Assembly: GCA_951828385.1 (NCBI GenBank)
Contig: OX639973.1
Span: 1,550,001 to 1,614,000 of the forward strand
Origin: an uncultured Poribacteria bacterium
Lineage (GTDB): Bacteria; Poribacteria; WGA-4E; WGA-3G
DNA length: 64,000 nucleotides
Reading direction: 5' to 3'
The position numbers and the translations under genes are program-made. This document shows, piece by piece, positions 19,601-27,103 of the stretch (positions are counted from its first letter, which is position 1; every line of letters begins with the position of its first letter). The notes under the pieces were generated by a model. The model ran no database searches. It was not told where the DNA came from and saw only the letters and a list, made by a program, of their open reading frames with translations.

Positions 19601-19963
19601 TTGTGCCTCTGCTTCTGTCCGCTCGTTTTCCGCAACGACATACCCAGAATAGGTCGCCTTTTGGAGTCGCGCATCTTCAAGCGGCTCTGTCCGTAAACGC
19701 TTCTTACGTAGCCACGTACTACAGTTGTTTGCAGCAATCACATAGAGCCAGCTTGAAAAACTCTGCGGTTTCTTCAGCGTCGCTAATTCCTGATATGCCT
19801 TCAGGAACGTATCCTGCGTAATCTCTTCGGCGATATGGAAATCCCCGATCTTCCGCCACACAAGTGCGTGAACCGGTTTTTGATATTTTTTTACAAGCAC
19901 CGTGAAGGCAGTATCATCGCCATCAAGAACGCGGTGGATGAGCTCAACATCAGTGGTTTTCAT
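16607..19963 (-). CDS. Membrane-tethered ECF sigma factor with two LolA-like modules, class B
   Basis: 1118 residues. Region 2 (EEITQDTFLKAYQEL) and region 4 (SSAEIGAFLGVSANTVRSRLRRAQQRL) are followed by a transmembrane helix (VPWAIGISALAVVLLMLGIA) and two LolA-like modules (TGDFVMERQQ; SGDFVIEHHR) with the family landmarks LWISRDKGFR and YHEYLPDIWFPKR. The recognition helix differs from those of 5801, 10688 and 16077 but matches that of 23145, and the two also share promoter class. No lipoprotein gene follows; a terminator stands directly downstream. Likely regulates envelope functions in response to an outside signal, by analogy with RseB-type sensors; this is inference. Confidence 0.88.
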   Translation of the reverse strand: MKTTDVELIHRVLDGDDTAFTVLVKKYQKPVHALVWRKIGDFHIAEEITQDTFLKAYQELATLKKPQSFSSWLYVIAANNCSTWLRKKRLRTEPLEDARLQKATYSGYVVAENERTEAEAQREVVKKLLAKLQESERTVITLHYFGEMSSAEIGAFLGVSANTVRSRLRRAQQRLKREEPMIREALENFQITPNFTENIMREIARLKPAAPSGGKPFVPWAIGISALAVVLLMLGIANHQSLSRFQKPYSFNAASEIKIELIEAPVVLNLEFEPDNRTQLGNANAQDKNNGIGNQVDDAAPLDLGTIIAKIKQYDNAVTSVTGDFVMERQQDQGGIGKNEYRLMFDGEKVQMEQEEGWPIIGYWDGERSWEGEKNRRMIFEFEIAPGKEKTELEPIRQAFKQQGIDLADDVRIVDGDEPESFTLVENETGTNYFFWLEGETTLLVYDYHLEYSVRSQWLIPSDYDPRFWLTFPSLGSNNSYLSEPLWHLLEKHESEIIGSEVLNGEKTSVIRLNIPAWSTENFTMPAKSYKLWISRDKGFRLVKSEQAFTVENPTEWSSYKAGVTYISTRKIAYHEYLPDIWFPKRIERSTVLKASPEQQGEADFLYKNVLLTKQCRINTDVTAFLSQRLPPDTPVFDYVEGQPSFVDNVLNPKPKPDILMQYESDAQVYDPAPHDLQTVIAKMKHYDSAIVSASGDFVIEHHRDAGIAKTQYALTFKGKKIRVEQKRDFPTLDKDVPLIKRLLPLVKIYDGEQQWEIYKYKKLLFSVEVTPDEERTVIETIRQAFKQQGTKLADDVRIVASEQPDSYTLVENQTGKSYFILWEADTALKVYDLHHLEYGVWYKRNILSDLDPRYWLTYPGEGESAYLTEPLWQLLEKHESKLLGSESLNGEETSVIRLNLPKQSLKLWISHDKGFRLVQLERAFIAKNPAESMHFTVGDIYLETRKIEHHEYLPDVWFPKKIERYYAPLTDPDPQRKDQVILKKTVVHTQQCQLNTDVAELLRLDLPPDTPVIGLKPEPDAPKAEKVAFLRQEIPRTLNLRLDIFKLGEELAEFHAKDPDISLLRGQIYDESGTLMRTIFDLCHRYTQLTNDDAAFESGGEFHDLMKQNGIGISRGE

Positions 19964-19986
19964 GAATACCCTCCAATAGCACTATA

Positions 19987-20022
19987 GTGACGCTTTTTAA
20001 GGGTCAAACTGGTGCATAATTC
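19987..20022 (-). promoter_or_regulatory. ECF-type promoter, class B
   Basis: Minus strand GAATTATGCACC, 17 bases, GCGTCAC. The -35 half is identical to that at 23193-23228 over at least 12 bases and differs from class A at 10736 and 16127. The sigma gene starts 24 bases further down. Confidence 0.6.
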
Positions 20023-20276
20023 TGCAATTAGCCGTCAGCGGTTGGTAGCCAGTGCGTGTCGCGACCGGACTCTTTCCGTTCCGTAATAGGTGGGATTCCG
20101 GCCGCGCCTACAAGAAGGCGTTTGAAATTGGAGAGTCGAAATTGTGGAAGAAGCGAATAGTTTTATCGTCTAAGGTAGGATATATTGATTTCTACTATTT
20201 GTCAAGGTTGGAACCAAAAACTATCACGGACATTTAGTTCTCTGGTAAACGTAAACGCTAAATTATCCCATCTCTC

Positions 20277-20376
20277 TGTAGGAGCGAGTGTTTTTGCTTG
20301 GGTATTTCTGCGTATTGATAGGGGTCTTTGATAGGGTGTTTCTGCGGATTTCTGCGTATTTCTTGTCGCTCGCGAT
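20277..20376. repeat. Dispersed repeat TGTAGGAGCGAG...TCGCTCGCGAT, expanded copy
   Basis: Starts TGTAGGAGCGAGTGTTTTTG and ends CTTGTCGCTCGCGAT, ends that can pair (GAGCG with CGCTC). Other copies are at 50385-50430 and 59092-59246. This copy is about 100 bases because the middle carries extra iterations of TTTCTGCG. The remainder of 20030-20406 contains no gene. Confidence 0.65.
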
Positions 20377-20406
20377 CTCTTGTTCTGGTGTTTTTCTCTT
20401 GTGAGC

Positions 20407-23145
20407 TTAATGATCAACAATCCGTTTGGGGTCCCATAGTAGGACCGTCCCATCCTGAGACCCAGAAGCAAGTGTTTTCCCATCCGGTGAGAAATTGACA
20501 GAAAAAACAATACCGGTATGCCCTTTTAGCGTAGCGATATTTTCTCCCGTTGCGACATCCCAGAATTTAATTATTCCAAACCCCTGTCCTGAGACGAGGG
20601 TTGTGCCATCGGGTGAGAATGTGAGATCGAAAACGGCACCAGCCTTCCCACGGAGTGTCATAATATCCGTCTGTGTTTCGAGGTCCCAGAGTTTAATCTC
20701 CTGAACCCCTCCCGCTGAGGCAAGCATTTTTCCGTTGGGGGCAAACACTACAGGTCCACCTGCGCCTTCCAGTGTGGCGATATTCGCGCCTGTCTCAGTA
20801 TCCCAGAGTTTGACGGTTCCGAATCTGACACTTGAGGCGAGTACTTTTCCATCGGGCGAAAACGCCACTGAACGGACTTCGTCCGTATGGCCTTTCAGTG
20901 TAATGGTGTTTCGACCCATAAAACCGAATAAAGATTTGGTGGCATGTTTTCGCAGTTTGACCTGATCTCCGGTTCCCCAAGCAAGCACTTGACTATCCGG
21001 TGAAAATGCTAAAGCCGTGGACGTAGTGAGCTGTTCACGACTTATTGAAATGGTAGAGGTCCTTTTACGCGTGGCAACTTCCCAGAGTTTAATATCCTTC
21101 CAACTCCGCGCAGCAAGCGTTTTCCCATCGGGCGAAAACGCTACGGCGTAACCGCCACCGCGATAGGTATGGATATTTTCCCCAGTTTTAGCATTCCAGA
21201 GTTTCACCGTTCCATCTCTCAACCCAGAAGCGACGGTGGTGCCATCGGGTGAAAACGCCACAGCCGGAATTCTTTCTGTATGCCCAGGCAGTGTAGCAAG
21301 CTCCTTTCCTGTCTCTATATCCCAGAGCGTAACCGCCCCAGATGTCCCCCCAAAGCGATCTACTCCTGCAGAGGCAAACGTTGCACCATCCGGTGAAAAC
21401 GCTATAGATCCGGATCTAACTGTTGTTCCGCCTTTAAGCCTGACCTCTTCGCCTGTCTCAATATTCCAGAGTTTAATTCCGCGCCATGCTCCACCAGCAA
21501 CGACCTTGCCATCCGGCGAAAACGCTACTGAGAAAACTCGCTCTCTGTGTTTGAATGTATGGAGGTCTTGTCCTGTTTCAACATGCCAGAGTTTAACCGT
21601 ATCATCTTGTGAACCCGACGCAAGTATTTTTCCATCCGGCGAAAACGCCACTGAGAAAATTATATCCTCATGCCCAAGGAGTGTGGCAATATTCTGTTTT
21701 GTTGCAACATCCCAGAGTTTGATTGTATTGTCCGATCCACCGGAGGCGATCGTTTGCCCGTCAGATGAGAACGCTACTGAGAAAACCCGGGGTGCTTCTC
21801 CCTTAAAAGTAGCAAGATTTTGTCCATTTTCTATGTCCCATAGCTTGACGGGACCCCCTTCTGTTCCGGCAGCGAGCATTTTGCCATTTCGGGAGAATGC
21901 TACCGATTCAACACCGATCGCATTCCTTACAAATGTAGCGATATTTTCGCCAGTTTCTATGTTCCACAATTTGACGGTAGCATCTCGCGCGCCAGAAGTG
22001 AGCGTTTTTCCATCCGGTGAAAAGGCAACCGCCCGGACGACTCCTGTATGCCCAGTTAGCAGTGCCATTTCACGATACGTCTGTGCATCGTAGATCCAGA
22101 TACCGGCACCGGTTGCGACAGCGAAACGCGTTCCATCCGGTGAAAAAGCAACCGCTCGGTCCGAGCCACCCATAACACCCTTACCGAAACGGGCAATTGC
22201 GTTTTCGGGTAAATTCCACGTTTGGCTATTTTGAAATACTCGGGTATCATTGGGTTGCTTTTCAGAAGCAGTGTCCTCATCCGATGCTGTAGCACCTCCG
22301 AGTTGCGTCCGAATATCCGGTTTGGCTTCAAGGTTTAGTACCACGGGTGCCTCAATAATCTCTACCGTCATTTCTGAAGTCGCATCGAAACTATAAGGTT
22401 TCTGGAAACGCGACAAGTGCTGATTGCCGATACCTAACATCAAAAGGACGACTGCTACTGTGGAAACACCTACTGCCCACGGCACAAACGGTTTACTGCC
22501 AGACGGTGCAGCAGGTTTCAGACGCGATATCTCGCGCATGATGTTTTCTCTGAGATTCGGTGTGATTTGGAAGTGTTCTAAAGCCTCTCGTATCATGGGT
22601 TCCTCCTTCTTTAGACGTTCTTGTGCGCGGCGGAGCCGACTCCGAACCGTATTTGCGGATATCCCTAAAAACTCGCCGATCTCCGCACTCGACATCTCGC
22701 CAAAGTAACGTAGTGTCACAATTGTGCGTTCGCTCTCCTGAAGCTGCGCAAGCAACTTTTTGACGACTTCGCGTTGCCTTTCTATCGCTGTTTGCTCGTT
22801 TTCCGAGATAACATATCCCGAATAGGTCGCTTTTTCTAACGCCATACTCTCTGTGTTTTCCAACGACTCTGTCCGCAAACGTTTTTTCCGAAGCCACGCC
22901 TTACAGTGGTTCGTCGCAATCACATACAGCCAACTCAAAAAACGTTGTGGCTCCTTGAGCATCGCCAATTTCTGGTATGCTTTCAAAAAGGTGTCCTGCG
23001 TAATCTCCTCAGCGATGTGGAAATCTCCAATTTTCCGCCACGCAAGGGCGTGAACCGGCTTTTGGTACTTTCTCACAAGCACGGAGAACGCAGTATCATC
23101 GCCCGCGAGGACGCGTTGGATGAGTTGAGCATCGTCGTTTTTCAT
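20407..23145 (-). CDS. Membrane-tethered ECF sigma factor with 14 WD40 repeats
   Basis: 912 residues. Sigma region 2 (EEITQDTFLKAYQKL), region 4 (SSAEIGEFLGISANTVRSRLRRAQERL), transmembrane helix (VPWAVGVSTVAVVLLMLG), linker of about 100 residues, and then 14 WD40 repeats (AFSPDGKxLASGSxDxTVKLWDxETG) to the end, enough for two propellers. It lacks the LolA-like module, so the outer domain has been exchanged relative to its neighbours. ECF proteins fused to WD40 domains are known from Planctomycetes (ECF01-Gob group). The promoter at 23193-23228 is class B. An IS200/IS605 element lies directly upstream. Confidence 0.9.
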   Translation of the reverse strand: MKNDDAQLIQRVLAGDDTAFSVLVRKYQKPVHALAWRKIGDFHIAEEITQDTFLKAYQKLAMLKEPQRFLSWLYVIATNHCKAWLRKKRLRTESLENTESMALEKATYSGYVISENEQTAIERQREVVKKLLAQLQESERTIVTLRYFGEMSSAEIGEFLGISANTVRSRLRRAQERLKKEEPMIREALEHFQITPNLRENIMREISRLKPAAPSGSKPFVPWAVGVSTVAVVLLMLGIGNQHLSRFQKPYSFDATSEMTVEIIEAPVVLNLEAKPDIRTQLGGATASDEDTASEKQPNDTRVFQNSQTWNLPENAIARFGKGVMGGSDRAVAFSPDGTRFAVATGAGIWIYDAQTYREMALLTGHTGVVRAVAFSPDGKTLTSGARDATVKLWNIETGENIATFVRNAIGVESVAFSRNGKMLAAGTEGGPVKLWDIENGQNLATFKGEAPRVFSVAFSSDGQTIASGGSDNTIKLWDVATKQNIATLLGHEDIIFSVAFSPDGKILASGSQDDTVKLWHVETGQDLHTFKHRERVFSVAFSPDGKVVAGGAWRGIKLWNIETGEEVRLKGGTTVRSGSIAFSPDGATFASAGVDRFGGTSGAVTLWDIETGKELATLPGHTERIPAVAFSPDGTTVASGLRDGTVKLWNAKTGENIHTYRGGGYAVAFSPDGKTLAARSWKDIKLWEVATRKRTSTISISREQLTTSTALAFSPDSQVLAWGTGDQVKLRKHATKSLFGFMGRNTITLKGHTDEVRSVAFSPDGKVLASSVRFGTVKLWDTETGANIATLEGAGGPVVFAPNGKMLASAGGVQEIKLWDLETQTDIMTLRGKAGAVFDLTFSPDGTTLVSGQGFGIIKFWDVATGENIATLKGHTGIVFSVNFSPDGKTLASGSQDGTVLLWDPKRIVDH

Positions 23146-23192
23146 CAGTTATCCCATGGGAAAGGAATGTTGATCGTTTCGGATTAATACCA

Positions 23193-23228
23193 GTGACGCG
23201 CCTTAAGGGGCAAACTGGTGCATAATTC
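23193..23228 (-). promoter_or_regulatory. ECF-type promoter, class B
   Basis: Minus strand GAATTATGCACC, 17 bases, GCGTCAC, about 50 bases before the start codon at 23145. It has the same sequence class as the promoter of the gene at 19963. The end of the IS element is only about 50 bases further upstream. Confidence 0.6.
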
Positions 23229-23279
23229 CGCAAGCCGAACTCACATGAGTAGATTGGACAATAGACATTCTGACATACT

Positions 23280-23345
23280 CTGCCGAATGAATTACGGCAG
23301 GTTCTTTTGTTCCTTTTAGGAACATTCCTCGTGTCTAAGACGAGG
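23280..23345 (-). ncRNA. Right-end hairpins, probable omega-RNA (reRNA) 3' part
   Basis: Three consecutive stem-loops on the minus strand overlapping the 3' end of tnpB: CCTCGT/ACGAGG (23327-23345), GTTCC/GGAAC (23309-23323) and CTGCCG/CGGCAG (23280-23300). In TnpB systems the guide RNA is made from this region, its scaffold ending at the right end of the element and the guide lying in flanking DNA. The guide would then be read from the sequence below 23280, toward the sigma-gene promoter. The last hairpin is probably the TnpA-recognised right-end hairpin. Confidence 0.55.
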
Positions 23346-24573
23346 CAACAGGGACTTCCAAACGAAAGCCCAAGGGCGGTGTCATGCGGGCAGAACCCAT
23401 TTCCGCCACTACGGGGACACCGAAGTGACCCAGATACTTTTCTCGGATGTTGATCGCACCTACACCGTCGCGGTGATATTTGAAACCACATTTGCAGGTA
23501 TAGTTGCGATTGTTCGGTTTCTTTCGGTTGCCACATTTCGGGCAAGTTTGAGAGGTATAGGATTCGTCAATGACTTTGACTTTGATACCTAACGCTTTCG
23601 CTTTATAGGTTATCAACTCGGCAATCTTGCCGAAAGCCCACTGGTGAAGTTTCTGGTTCGCACGTTTGCCGTAGTCTATGTTGTTTCGGATACCTGTCAG
23701 GTCTCCAAGCACAATCGTGCCGATACCTTTCACTTGGCAGTATTTGACGAACTTAGTCGTCTGTTTGTGGAGTGCATCTTTGATTTGGTTATCAATCTTT
23801 CTGATACGCTTCCACTTACGTCGGGTGAGTCTCCACCAGCGTTTTGAATGGCGTTTGCACTGACTTATCGCCTGACTGAACTCGGCAAGCACTTTGTTTC
23901 TATAGCGGTATAGTGAGCGGATATACCGTCCATTGTAGATACGCGTGTCTTGTCCGTCGTGAGAGACAATCGGGTGTATTTCGCCTATATCAACGCCTAC
24001 GACTTCTTTACCTGTTTCGGTTGTTTCGGTTTCGTATTTATACGAGAAATGGAGTGTCCATTGTCCGTAGTTATAGCACAAATCAATCGTTGCGATATGT
24101 TCCGCTTTCGACATATCAAAGTTTTTCGGCAAAGGTATGTCTATTTTCGGTTGACCTTCTGCCATAGAAAGTTCGACACGTTTACCAAAAAGGCTGCCTT
24201 CTACAAATCGGATAGCAGACTTTTTCCAACGGGTCGTCAGATAGTTTTTTCGTTTGTTAGGAGGTTTCGGTTTTTGAATACCACCCCTCTTTTTCAAGGC
24301 GGAGTAGGATTTCCAAGACTTGAAGTAACGTTCCCGAACCGCTTGCCGACTTTGTGAATGCAAGAGGGGATTAGAGAGTTTTCGGTCTATCCACCCTTCA
24401 CAGTCTTTACCGAAATAGAAGTCTCTGTGAGCATGAGGATAGCCACGCTGCCACTGGTACATATCCATTTGGTCACAACAGCCATTCCAAACACCAGCAG
24501 ACGCAGCATTGGCTTCAGAGAATATCGGTTGTTCTTCTATTTTCAGGGTTTGCGTGCGGTAGAAACTTGGCAT
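23335..24573 (-). CDS. tnpB: TnpB-type RNA-guided nuclease of IS605 element
   Basis: 412 residues. RuvC-I motif VVGVDIGEIHP (Asp195), RuvC-II region TIVLGDLTGIRNN (residues 286-298), zinc ribbon CPKC...CKC (Cys344, 347, 360, 362) and RuvC-III YHRDGVGAINI (Asp369). The usual RuvC-II glutamate (ExDL) is replaced by Gly290; a glutamate at 337 (VIDESYTSQTC) may stand in for it. TnpB cuts DNA guided by an RNA from the element's right end and helps the element persist. The ATG directly follows the tnpA stop codon, so the two are co-translated. Full length, no disruption seen. Confidence 0.9.
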   Translation of the reverse strand: MPSFYRTQTLKIEEQPIFSEANAASAGVWNGCCDQMDMYQWQRGYPHAHRDFYFGKDCEGWIDRKLSNPLLHSQSRQAVRERYFKSWKSYSALKKRGGIQKPKPPNKRKNYLTTRWKKSAIRFVEGSLFGKRVELSMAEGQPKIDIPLPKNFDMSKAEHIATIDLCYNYGQWTLHFSYKYETETTETGKEVVGVDIGEIHPIVSHDGQDTRIYNGRYIRSLYRYRNKVLAEFSQAISQCKRHSKRWWRLTRRKWKRIRKIDNQIKDALHKQTTKFVKYCQVKGIGTIVLGDLTGIRNNIDYGKRANQKLHQWAFGKIAELITYKAKALGIKVKVIDESYTSQTCPKCGNRKKPNNRNYTCKCGFKYHRDGVGAINIREKYLGHFGVPVVAEMGSARMTPPLGFRLEVPVASS

Positions 24574-24993
24574 TTAGACACCTTTTTGGTCCTCAATGTA
24601 TCTCTTAAGTGTTTCAAGTGTAACACCACCTGTTGTCGCAACAAACTTACCGCGTGTCCACAAGGTAGGTAGCCGTTTCTCTAATTCTGGGAACTCTTGA
24701 CGAAGTAATCTTGAGGTTACACCTTTCATATATTTTATGGCTTGAGCAACAGATTTAGTTGGCGGTATTGATACCAAAACGTGGACATGGTCAGGCATAA
24801 CCTCTAAAGCACGGACAACGTAAATATCAGGTGTTTGGGAATCTAACAGTATCTCTTTAAGACGTTCCTGCATTTTAGGTGATAGCACAGAGCGTCTATA
24901 TTTGACACACCAAACTATGTGATATTCACAACCGAAAACTGTTTTACCATTAGAAATATACTTGTGTTCAGGAATATCTAATTTGATTTCCAT
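24574..24993 (-). CDS. tnpA: IS200-type Y1 transposase TnpA
   Basis: 139 residues, the normal size for this family. HUH motif HVHVLV (His69, His71) and catalytic Tyr132 (LKRYIEDQ) are present, as is LWTRGKFVATTGGVTLETLKRYI, a typical C-terminal block. It excises and inserts the element as single-stranded circles. Appears intact. GGAGTTAGGAA precedes the ATG. Confidence 0.93.
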   Translation of the reverse strand: MEIKLDIPEHKYISNGKTVFGCEYHIVWCVKYRRSVLSPKMQERLKEILLDSQTPDIYVVRALEVMPDHVHVLVSIPPTKSVAQAIKYMKGVTSRLLRQEFPELEKRLPTLWTRGKFVATTGGVTLETLKRYIEDQKGV

Positions 24994-25024
24994 TTCCTAA
25001 CTCCATTGTTAAGTTTCTAATAGT

Positions 25025-25054
25025 ATTATACCACATTTTGATAGGTTTGTTAAA
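25025..25054 (-). promoter_or_regulatory. Promoter of tnpA-tnpB
   Basis: Minus strand TTTAAC, 18 bases, TATAAT, about 30 bases before the tnpA start. Confidence 0.45.
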
Positions 25055-25093
25055 TCTTTTTTCAACATAGACCTATGGTCTAATTCAATAAGG

Positions 25094-25136
25094 CGGTGTC
25101 TACATCCCCCAAATGAATTCAGGGGTTTTGACACCG
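25094..25136. other. IS605-type left-end hairpin
   Basis: A 7-bp outer stem CGGTGTC/GACACCG enclosing an inner CCCC/GGGG stem with the loop AAATGAATTCA. Subterminal hairpins of this kind are bound by TnpA. Nothing gene-like lies between it and the promoter at 25203. Confidence 0.65.
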
Positions 25137-25202
25137 AAATACGATAACGATTTAAGACGGTGTTGTGTAAATTAACTTTTAGGGTATCCGTTTAAAGTAT
25201 TC

Positions 25203-25230
25203 TTGACAAAACAGAAAATATACATAGAAT
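25203..25230 (+). promoter_or_regulatory. Promoter of the GH32 gene
   Basis: TTGACA, 16 bases, TAGAAT; the start codon follows 65 bases later with AAAGG nine bases before it. Confidence 0.6.
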
Positions 25231-25295
25231 ACCTGCAAAACAGACAGAATCGCGCGTATCTCTTTGCAACGTTCAAAACGGAAAGGAAATAATTC

Positions 25296-26642
25296 ATGAT
25301 TCAGACAGCTTACAAGGAAACGTATCGTCCACAGTTCCATTTTACACCGAAAACTAACTGGACCAATGACCCGAACGGGTTAATCCACTACAAAGGCGAA
25401 TATCACCTCTTCTTTCAACACAACCCATCCGGCATCAATTGGGGCAATATGACGTGGGGACACGCTGTCAGTCAAGACCTCGTTCATTGGAAGCAACTGC
25501 CGCACGCCATCCATCCTGATGAACTCGGCACAATCTTTTCTGGCTCCGGTGTCGTGGATTGGAAAAATACCGGTGGTTTTCAGACCAGTGATGAGGCGGT
25601 GCTTGTCAACTTTTATACATCTGCGGGGAACCATGCCCCAGAACCTGTCCCGTTTACGCAGAGTATCGCCTATAGCAACGACCGCGGGCGGAGTTGGATA
25701 AAATATGAAGGCAACCCTGTCATTGAGCATATCGTCGCAAGCAATCGTGACCCGAAGGTAATTTGGCACGAACCTACGCAGAAATGGGTGATGGCACTCT
25801 ATCTTGATAAGAATGATTACACCCTGTTCGGTTCAACAAATCTTAAGGAGTGGACGCGGTTATCTGACCTGGAGATTCCCGATACAGAATGCCCTGACAT
25901 TTTTGAACTTGCTGTCGATGGTGATCCGGATAATATGAAGTGGGTCTTTTGGGGGGCAGCAGGAAAGTATTACGTTGGCAACTTCGACGGAACCACCTTT
26001 ACGCCGGAAGGCGATGCGCATCGTGCTGACTATGGTGCCAATTTTTACGCAGCACAGACATGGAGCGACGTGCCAGAATCCGATGGCAGACGCATTCAAA
26101 TCGCTTGGATGAGCGGTAGCAATCCGCCAGACATGCCATTCAACCAACAGATGAGCTTTCCATGTAACTTAACCCTTCGGACAACTGCAGAAGGTATCCG
26201 TCTTCATCGAGAACCGGTCGCGGAAATTGAAAACATCCATACCTATACGCACGCGTGGAGCGATCTAACGCTTACACCGGGGGAAGATCCACTGGCTGGT
26301 TTGACGGGTGAATTGTTTGACATTCGCGCTGAAATAGCACTCAACGATGCCAGTGCTGTCGGCTTCAAAATTCGCGGACAAGACGTGCGTTATGATGTCA
26401 CCGAACAACAACTGACCTTCCTTGAGAGAAGTGGGCCGTTGTCGCTACAAGATGGAAATATCCGTCTGCAAATTCTGGTGGATCGCATCTCTATCGAGGC
26501 GTTTGGTAACGACGGTGAATTGTCAATGACTTCGTATTTCCTTCCAGATGTGGATAACGCGGATATTGGCGTTTACGCCGAGGGTGCGGACGCGACTTTG
26601 GTATCACTGAAGGTGCATGAGTTGAAATCGTCGTGGGTGTGA
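25296..26642 (+). CDS. Glycoside hydrolase family 32 beta-fructosidase
   Basis: 448 residues. All three GH32 signatures are present: WTNDPNG with nucleophile Asp25, NRDPKV with stabiliser Asp152, and ECPDIF with acid/base Glu198. The five-bladed propeller is followed by a C-terminal beta-sandwich (from about residue 320, ending TSYFLPDVDN). The family hydrolyses sucrose, levan or inulin. There is no signal peptide, so it probably acts in the cytoplasm on sucrose or short fructans. The gene stands alone, with no transporter or fructokinase beside it. It was chosen from the first ATG, just before MIQTAYKETYRPQFHFTP, which is the normal N-terminus of the family. Confidence 0.93.
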   Translation: MIQTAYKETYRPQFHFTPKTNWTNDPNGLIHYKGEYHLFFQHNPSGINWGNMTWGHAVSQDLVHWKQLPHAIHPDELGTIFSGSGVVDWKNTGGFQTSDEAVLVNFYTSAGNHAPEPVPFTQSIAYSNDRGRSWIKYEGNPVIEHIVASNRDPKVIWHEPTQKWVMALYLDKNDYTLFGSTNLKEWTRLSDLEIPDTECPDIFELAVDGDPDNMKWVFWGAAGKYYVGNFDGTTFTPEGDAHRADYGANFYAAQTWSDVPESDGRRIQIAWMSGSNPPDMPFNQQMSFPCNLTLRTTAEGIRLHREPVAEIENIHTYTHAWSDLTLTPGEDPLAGLTGELFDIRAEIALNDASAVGFKIRGQDVRYDVTEQQLTFLERSGPLSLQDGNIRLQILVDRISIEAFGNDGELSMTSYFLPDVDNADIGVYAEGADATLVSLKVHELKSSWV

Positions 26643-26670
26643 TTTGGCTGTCAGTAGTCAGTCGTCAATA

Positions 26671-26738
26671 GATGAGGTTTCAAACCTCATCAGCGAGGAT
26701 GGAATAGCAGATAATAGCGGGGTTTGAAACCCCGCTAT
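26671..26738. terminator. Two palindromes between convergent genes, likely bidirectional terminator
   Basis: GATGAGGTTT-C-AAACCTCATC (26671-26691) is followed by TAGCGGGGTTT-G-AAACCCCGCTA (26715-26737). Both share the GGTTTNAAACC core, and the first carries the same CAGCGA tail as the palindrome at 11197. They lie between the stop codons of the GH32 gene and the opposing Fe-S carrier gene. They may be repeat elements used as terminators. Confidence 0.5.
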
Positions 26739-26759
26739 ATTGAAGTCGGGAAAGATGCA

Positions 26760-27089
26760 TTAAACGCTAAAGGATTCGCCGCAACCGCATGTGTTTTTAG
26801 CACTCGGATTGGTTATTTTAAAGCCGGAATCCATTAACCCGTCGTTATAGTCGAGTTCGGAGCCAGCGAGATAGAGTGTGCTACGCGGATCAATGAAAAC
26901 TTTTAATCCGTGGAATTCAAACACTTTATCGGTATCCTTAGCGGGACCAAATTCGAGGTTATATTGGAAACCGGAGCATCCACCACCGACAACTTGCATC
27001 CGCAAGCCGAGTTCGGATTCAGCTGGAGCTTCACTATTACTAATAAGTGTGATTGCTTTTTGTGCGGCAGATTCTGTGACACTAATCAT
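26760..27089 (-). CDS. A-type Fe-S cluster carrier (IscA/ErpA/HesB family)
   Basis: 109 residues, the normal size. The three cluster-binding cysteines are present: Cys38 in GGGCSGFQY and Cys101/Cys103 in NTCGCGESF. These proteins take Fe-S clusters from a scaffold and pass them to target enzymes. It starts 14 bases after the scaffold-like gene at 27104-27466 and should be co-transcribed with it. No cysteine desulfurase gene is in the window. Which subfamily (IscA, ErpA or SufA) cannot be settled from this sequence alone. Confidence 0.9.
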   Translation of the reverse strand: MISVTESAAQKAITLISNSEAPAESELGLRMQVVGGGCSGFQYNLEFGPAKDTDKVFEFHGLKVFIDPRSTLYLAGSELDYNDGLMDSGFKITNPSAKNTCGCGESFSV

Positions 27090-27103
27090 GGGGGTTACAC
27101 CTC

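Larger units (their letters stand above)
23240..25140 (-). mobile_element. IS200/IS605-family element with tnpA and tnpB
   Basis: A complete-looking element: left-end hairpin (25094-25136), tnpA, tnpB, then a series of hairpins at the right end (23280-23345). Elements of this family have no inverted terminal repeats and move as single strands, with subterminal hairpins recognised by TnpA. Exact ends could not be fixed from this sequence alone; the limits given are approximate. Confidence 0.8.

Noticed and set aside
20052-20237. 61-residue open frame on the plus strand
   Set aside because: No ribosome binding site and no recognisable family; the sequence resembles dispersed intergenic material.
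25860-26147. Open frame opposite the GH32 gene
   Set aside because: Shadow of a strongly supported coding region; no independent features.
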